NCBI RefSeq assembly: GCF_001431465.1 | Contig: NZ_LDJJ01000002.1 | Coordinates: 1 to 64,000, forward strand | DNA: 64,000 nt | From: Stenotrophomonas terrae | GTDB taxonomy: Bacteria > Pseudomonadota > Gammaproteobacteria > Xanthomonadales > Xanthomonadaceae | Reading direction: 5' to 3' | Part shown: in pieces, positions 60,633 through 64,000 of the stretch | Layout of the letters: each line of letters opens with the position of its first letter | Numbering within the stretch: the first letter of the stretch is position 1 | The notes under the pieces: model-generated | The model's database searches: none | The model's input: the letters and a program-made list of their open reading frames with translations, nothing else | What the model was told of the DNA's origin: nothing | Translations under genes and position numbers: made by a program

Positions 60633-62347
60633 GCGTTCCCTCCCTGCGCCTGCTGCACCGAGGCCTGCAGTTCGATGACCTGGTCGGCCCAGCGCATTGC
60701 CACCTCGCTGTGGGTGGCCATCAACACGGTGCGGCCACGCGTATGCGCGGCCAGGGCCTGCAGCAGGTCAGCTTCGGTCTGCGGATCGAGAAAGGCCGTG
60801 GGCTCATCGAGCAGGAACAGGTCCGGCTCCAGCAGCAACAGCCGCGCCAAGCCTATCCGCCGTGCTTCACCGCCGGACAGGCCGAAGCCGCGTTCGCCGA
60901 TCACCGTATCCAGACCCAGCGGCAGGTGCTGGGCAAAGCGCATCACCTGGGCCACTTCGGCCACCGCCTGCAACCGCACCGCGCTGACAGCAGGGTCGGC
61001 CAGGCGCAGGTTGTCGGCAATCGAGCCATGGAACAGATAGGGCCGCTGCCCGGCATAGCCGATCCGCACACCATCGCGCACCACGATGCGGCCTTCGCGT
61101 GGCGGCAGCCAGCCCGCCAGCGCTTCCAGCAAGGTGCTCTTGCCACTGCCACTGGGGCCAACCAGGGCTAGCCGTTGGCCGTCGCCGATCTCCAGCGAGA
61201 ACCCGCGCACTACATCATGTGCCGCGCCCTGTGGCCGCAGCGTTGCGGCCTGCACCGAAACCAACGGGGCATGCAGTTGCGCCGGCTCCGGTGCCACCAA
61301 TGGCGCTGCGACGGTGGTGGCTGCTGTTGCATCCTGGTCATCGGCCAGCAGACGTTCGACCTCGGCCGCCGCTGCCAGCGCATTGGCACGGTCGTGGTAA
61401 TGCGCGGCCAGACGCCGCAGCGGCGCATAGAACTCCGGTGCCAGCAGCAGGCAGAACATGCCGGTGCCCAGGGTCGGCACCACCGCATGCAGCGACATCA
61501 GGCCCAGATAGCTCAGGCCCAGGTACAGGGCCACCATCGCGACACTTACCGAGGCGAAGAATTCCAGCACGGTCGAGGACAGGAAGGCGATGCGCAGCAC
61601 CTTCATGGTCCGCTCGCGCACGCCATCAGCAGCAGCGGCAACACCTTCCAGCTCGGCCTCACCACGGCCATACAGGCGCAGTAGCCCCAGCCCCTTGATG
61701 CGGTCGGCAAAGTGGCCGCTCATGCGCGCCAGCTCACCGAGCTGGGCGCGGCCGGCAGCTTCGGCGCCCCAACCCACCAGCATCATGAAGAACGGCACCA
61801 GCGGCGCAGTGAAGATGAAGATCAGCGCCACCACCCAGTCCACATAGGCCACGGCCGCGGCAATCAGCAGCGGCACCACCACTACTTCCACCCGCACCGG
61901 CTGGAAACCGGCGTAATAACCCTCGATGGCGTCGCCATGTGACAGCAGCAGCTCGCCCAGCTCGCCGCTGCGCTGACGCCGCAGCCACAACGGTCCGCGC
62001 GCCATCAACCGCCGGTACACCTGTTCGCGCAAGGCCAGCTTGGCGGTATCGGCAACCTTGCCGGCGGCGGTCTGTGCCAGCCCGCCGAGCAGGCTGCGCA
62101 GCAGTAGAACTACTGCCAATACCCAGAAACCGCGAATTACCTGTACCCAATTCAGTTGTTCCACGACTATGCTCTGGATAAGCCAGGCAATGGCGCCCGC
62201 CTGCACGATCAGCAGCGCACCGGAAGCACAGACGGCCAAGGCCGCCAAACGCTGCTGGGTACGGGCACCGGACGCCAGAGTCGCCAGCCATTGCTGTTGC
62301 TGGCGGCGTTGCTGCTGCGCTGCGTTGGAATGTGGAACTTCGCTCAA
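60629..62347 (-). CDS. cydD: Glutathione/cysteine exporter and bd-oxidase assembly ABC protein CydD
   Basis: This ~572-residue partner of CydC has N-terminal transmembrane segments and an ATPase domain with Walker A GPSGSGKST, the signature LSGGEARRIGLARLLL and Walker B LFLLDEPTAFLD. The start is uncertain: TTG at 62347 (SEVPHSNAAQQQ) is the only plausible codon near the family N-terminus, whereas the ATGs further upstream would add non-homologous sequence and lie in the shared regulatory region. It diverges from cydA. Confidence 0.9.
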   Translation of the reverse strand: MSEVPHSNAAQQQRRQQQQWLATLASGARTQQRLAALAVCASGALLIVQAGAIAWLIQSIVVEQLNWVQVIRGFWVLAVVLLLRSLLGGLAQTAAGKVADTAKLALREQVYRRLMARGPLWLRRQRSGELGELLLSHGDAIEGYYAGFQPVRVEVVVVPLLIAAAVAYVDWVVALIFIFTAPLVPFFMMLVGWGAEAAGRAQLGELARMSGHFADRIKGLGLLRLYGRGEAELEGVAAAADGVRERTMKVLRIAFLSSTVLEFFASVSVAMVALYLGLSYLGLMSLHAVVPTLGTGMFCLLLAPEFYAPLRRLAAHYHDRANALAAAAEVERLLADDQDATAATTVAAPLVAPEPAQLHAPLVSVQAATLRPQGAAHDVVRGFSLEIGDGQRLALVGPSGSGKSTLLEALAGWLPPREGRIVVRDGVRIGYAGQRPYLFHGSIADNLRLADPAVSAVRLQAVAEVAQVMRFAQHLPLGLDTVIGERGFGLSGGEARRIGLARLLLLEPDLFLLDEPTAFLDPQTEADLLQALAAHTRGRTVLMATHSEVAMRWADQVIELQASVQQAQGGNA

Positions 62348-62442
62348 GACTGATAACTCAGGTGAAGGAGAACTACGTGATTGTAAGCAAGCCGTACCCC
62401 GCCTGCCGGTCCCGCACCATCGGCGTTGGACAGCCAGCCCAC

Positions 62443-62456
62443 ATTGATCCAGATCA
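62443..62456. promoter_or_regulatory. Perfect FNR/Anr-type site upstream of cydA
   Basis: TTGATCCAGATCAA matches the FNR/Anr consensus TTGAT-N4-ATCAA at every conserved position. It lies 91 bases before the cydA ATG and 95 bases before the cydD start in the 200-base divergent region. It suggests low-oxygen activation of the bd oxidase and perhaps its assembly transporter. The binding protein could equally be a Clp/CRP-type relative, but the sequence is the FNR form. Confidence 0.75.
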
Positions 62457-62547
62457 AGGCATTGGCAGGGATGAACAGGGAGTATCGCCGGCATAGAACC
62501 CCTTCCCGCCACACCATGACGCCCAATTCCCACGAGGTAACCAGGCC

Positions 62548-64000
62548 ATGATCGACTCAACAGTCGTAGAACTGTCACGTCTACAGTTCGCGCTGACCGC
62601 GATGTACCACTTCATTTTCGTCCCGCTCACGCTGGGGCTCTCTTTCATGATCGCGATCATGGAGAGCGTCTATGTGATGACCGGCAAGGATGTCTGGCGC
62701 CGGATGACCCTGTTCTGGGGCGTGCTGTTCGGCATCAACTTCGCCATGGGTGTGGGTACCGGCATCGTGATGGAGTTCCAGTTCGGCATGAACTGGTCCT
62801 ATTACAGCCACTATGTGGGTGACATCTTCGGTGCGCCGCTGGCCATCGAGGGGCTGATGGCGTTCTTCCTGGAAGCGACCTTCATCGGCCTGTTCTTCTT
62901 CGGCTGGGGCCGCCTGTCCAAGGTGCAGCATTTGACCGTGACCTGGCTGATGGCGCTGGGCACCAATCTGTCGGCCTTGTGGATCCTGATCGCCAACGGC
63001 TGGATGCAGTACCCGGTGGGTGCGGTGTTCAACCCGGAAACGATGCGCATGGAAGTGGTGGATTTCGCCGCCGTGCTGTTGAACCCGGTAGCCCAGGCCA
63101 AGTTCGTGCACACCGTTTCGGCCGGTTACGTGGCTGGCGCGATGTTCGTGATGTCGATCTCGGCGTTCTTCATGCTGCGCGGCAAGCACCGCGAAATTGC
63201 CCGCCGCTCGTTCGCGGTGGCCTCGGCCTTCGGCCTGCTGGCATCGATCTCGGTGGCCGTGCTGGGTGATGAATCCGGCTATGCCACGGCGGAAAACCAG
63301 AAGATGAAGCTGGCCGCCATCGAAGGCATGTGGCACACCCATCCGGCACCGGCACCGTTCACTGCCTTCGGCATCCCGAACCAGCAGGAACAGCGCAACG
63401 ATTTCGAAGTGCAGATTCCGTACGTGATGGGCCTGATCGCCACGCGTTCGCTGGACGAGGAAATCCCCGGCATCCTGGACCTGGTCAAGCAGGCCGAAGG
63501 TCGCGTCAAGGGTGGCCAGATCGCCTACGCCGCACTGGAGCGCATCCGCGCCGACAAGAGCGACGTCGAAGCCCGCGAGATCTTTGACCGTCATTGGCAG
63601 GATCTGGGCCACGGCCTGCTGCTCAAGCGTTACCGCGACGACATCGAGAACGCCACCCCTGAGCAGATTGCCCAGGCCGCGCTGGACACGGTGCCCACGG
63701 TTGGCCCGCTGTTCTGGACCTTCCGCGTCATGGTTGGCCTCGGCATCTACATGATCGGCTTCTTCGCGCTGGCCTTCTATTACTCGTGCCGCAACAACTT
63801 CGAGCACAAGCGCACCTTCCTGCGGGTGGCCCTGTGGTCGCTGCCGGCACCGTGGATCGCCATTGAATGCGGTTGGTTCATCGCCGAGTACGGCCGTCAG
63901 CCGTGGGCGGTGGATGGCGTGCTGCCGACCTTCTATGCCGCTTCCGGGCTGGCCGTTTACGAAATCCTGGCAACGCTGATCGGCTTCACCGCGCTGTACA
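62548..64000 (+). CDS. cydA: Cytochrome bd ubiquinol oxidase subunit I (partial, truncated at window end)
   Basis: CydA is the quinol-oxidising and heme-bearing subunit of the bd terminal oxidase. The frame starts [33 protein letters not shown] with the high-spin heme b595 histidine in YHF, and continues with [32 protein letters not shown], and [13 protein letters not shown] near the b558/d site. The sequence is open to the window edge after about 484 residues, so the C-terminus is missing. A GAGG-type ribosome site precedes the ATG. cydB should follow beyond the window. Confidence 0.96.
   Translation, partial: MIDSTVVELSRLQFALTAMYHFIFVPLTLGLSFMIAIMESVYVMTGKDVWRRMTLFWGVLFGINFAMGVGTGIVMEFQFGMNWSYYSHYVGDIFGAPLAIEGLMAFFLEATFIGLFFFGWGRLSKVQHLTVTWLMALGTNLSALWILIANGWMQYPVGAVFNPETMRMEVVDFAAVLLNPVAQAKFVHTVSAGYVAGAMFVMSISAFFMLRGKHREIARRSFAVASAFGLLASISVAVLGDESGYATAENQKMKLAAIEGMWHTHPAPAPFTAFGIPNQQEQRNDFEVQIPYVMGLIATRSLDEEIPGILDLVKQAEGRVKGGQIAYAALERIRADKSDVEAREIFDRHWQDLGHGLLLKRYRDDIENATPEQIAQAALDTVPTVGPLFWTFRVMVGLGIYMIGFFALAFYYSCRNNFEHKRTFLRVALWSLPAPWIAIECGWFIAEYGRQPWAVDGVLPTFYAASGLAVYEILATLIGFTALY

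Overview
The window is a gene-dense, high-GC chromosomal segment from a gammaproteobacterium of the family Xanthomonadaceae, most likely Stenotrophomonas or a close relative. Three things support this: a GTAG-type repetitive extragenic palindrome (stem TGCCGAG/CTCGGCA) that matches the SMAG family described in Stenotrophomonas maltophilia; a second family of GGAGCGG..CCGCGAAGC repeat doublets typical of xanthomonads; and proteins of xanthomonad type, such as the MetX-family serine O-succinyltransferase and an Oar-like TonB receptor next to a LacI regulator. No transposase, integrase, prophage, CRISPR array, tRNA or rRNA was found.

Layout. 0.1-3.2 kb: ftsY, mutY, yggX. 3.3-10.3 kb, minus strand: a small lipoprotein, lolD-lolC, a YgfX-like protein, sdhE, the succinate dehydrogenase genes (transcribed sdhC-D-A-B) and a SdhAF4-type assembly factor; ygfZ diverges from these. 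11.5-18.8 kb: a MalK/UgpC-type ABC ATPase diverges from a complete glucose-6-phosphate to pyruvate Entner-Doudoroff set, zwf-glk-pgl-edd-eda. 19.1-31.2 kb, minus strand: a carbohydrate-utilisation locus made of a LacI regulator, a TonB-dependent receptor, a lipoprotein glycoside hydrolase resembling GH144 endo-beta-1,2-glucanases, a sugar-binding lipoprotein, two ABC permeases and a 1052-residue secreted multidomain glycosidase. It has no ATPase of its own, so the orphan ATPase at 11.5 kb probably energises it, and the ED genes would process the imported sugar. 31.3-36.9 kb: bolA, a YciI protein, scpA-scpB-rluB and a Phd-type antitoxin/zeta-type toxin pair. 37-39.9 kb: an unknown secreted protein, an omega-amidase, a small membrane protein and a methionine-type aminotransferase.

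40-52.7 kb is the most unusual part. The cytochrome c maturation genes are split: ccmA-ccmB stand apart from ccmC-D-E-F-G-H-I, and the gap holds a TetR regulator, a ten-CxxCH periplasmic cytochrome (MtrA/PioA/DmsE family), an MtrB/PioB-type outer-membrane barrel, a diheme c4-like cytochrome and an azurin. This looks like a complete porin-cytochrome electron conduit across the outer membrane with its periplasmic carriers, placed inside the pathway that attaches its hemes. A palindrome lies between the TetR gene and the decaheme gene.

53-64 kb: a metX-family acyltransferase, a periplasmic ATP-dependent DNA ligase (LigE type), a cold-shock/DUF1294 protein, a secreted protein with glucan-water-dikinase-like domain order, a small membrane protein, cydD-cydC and, divergently, the start of cydA (cut by the window end). 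A perfect FNR/Anr box lies in the cydD-cydA interval.
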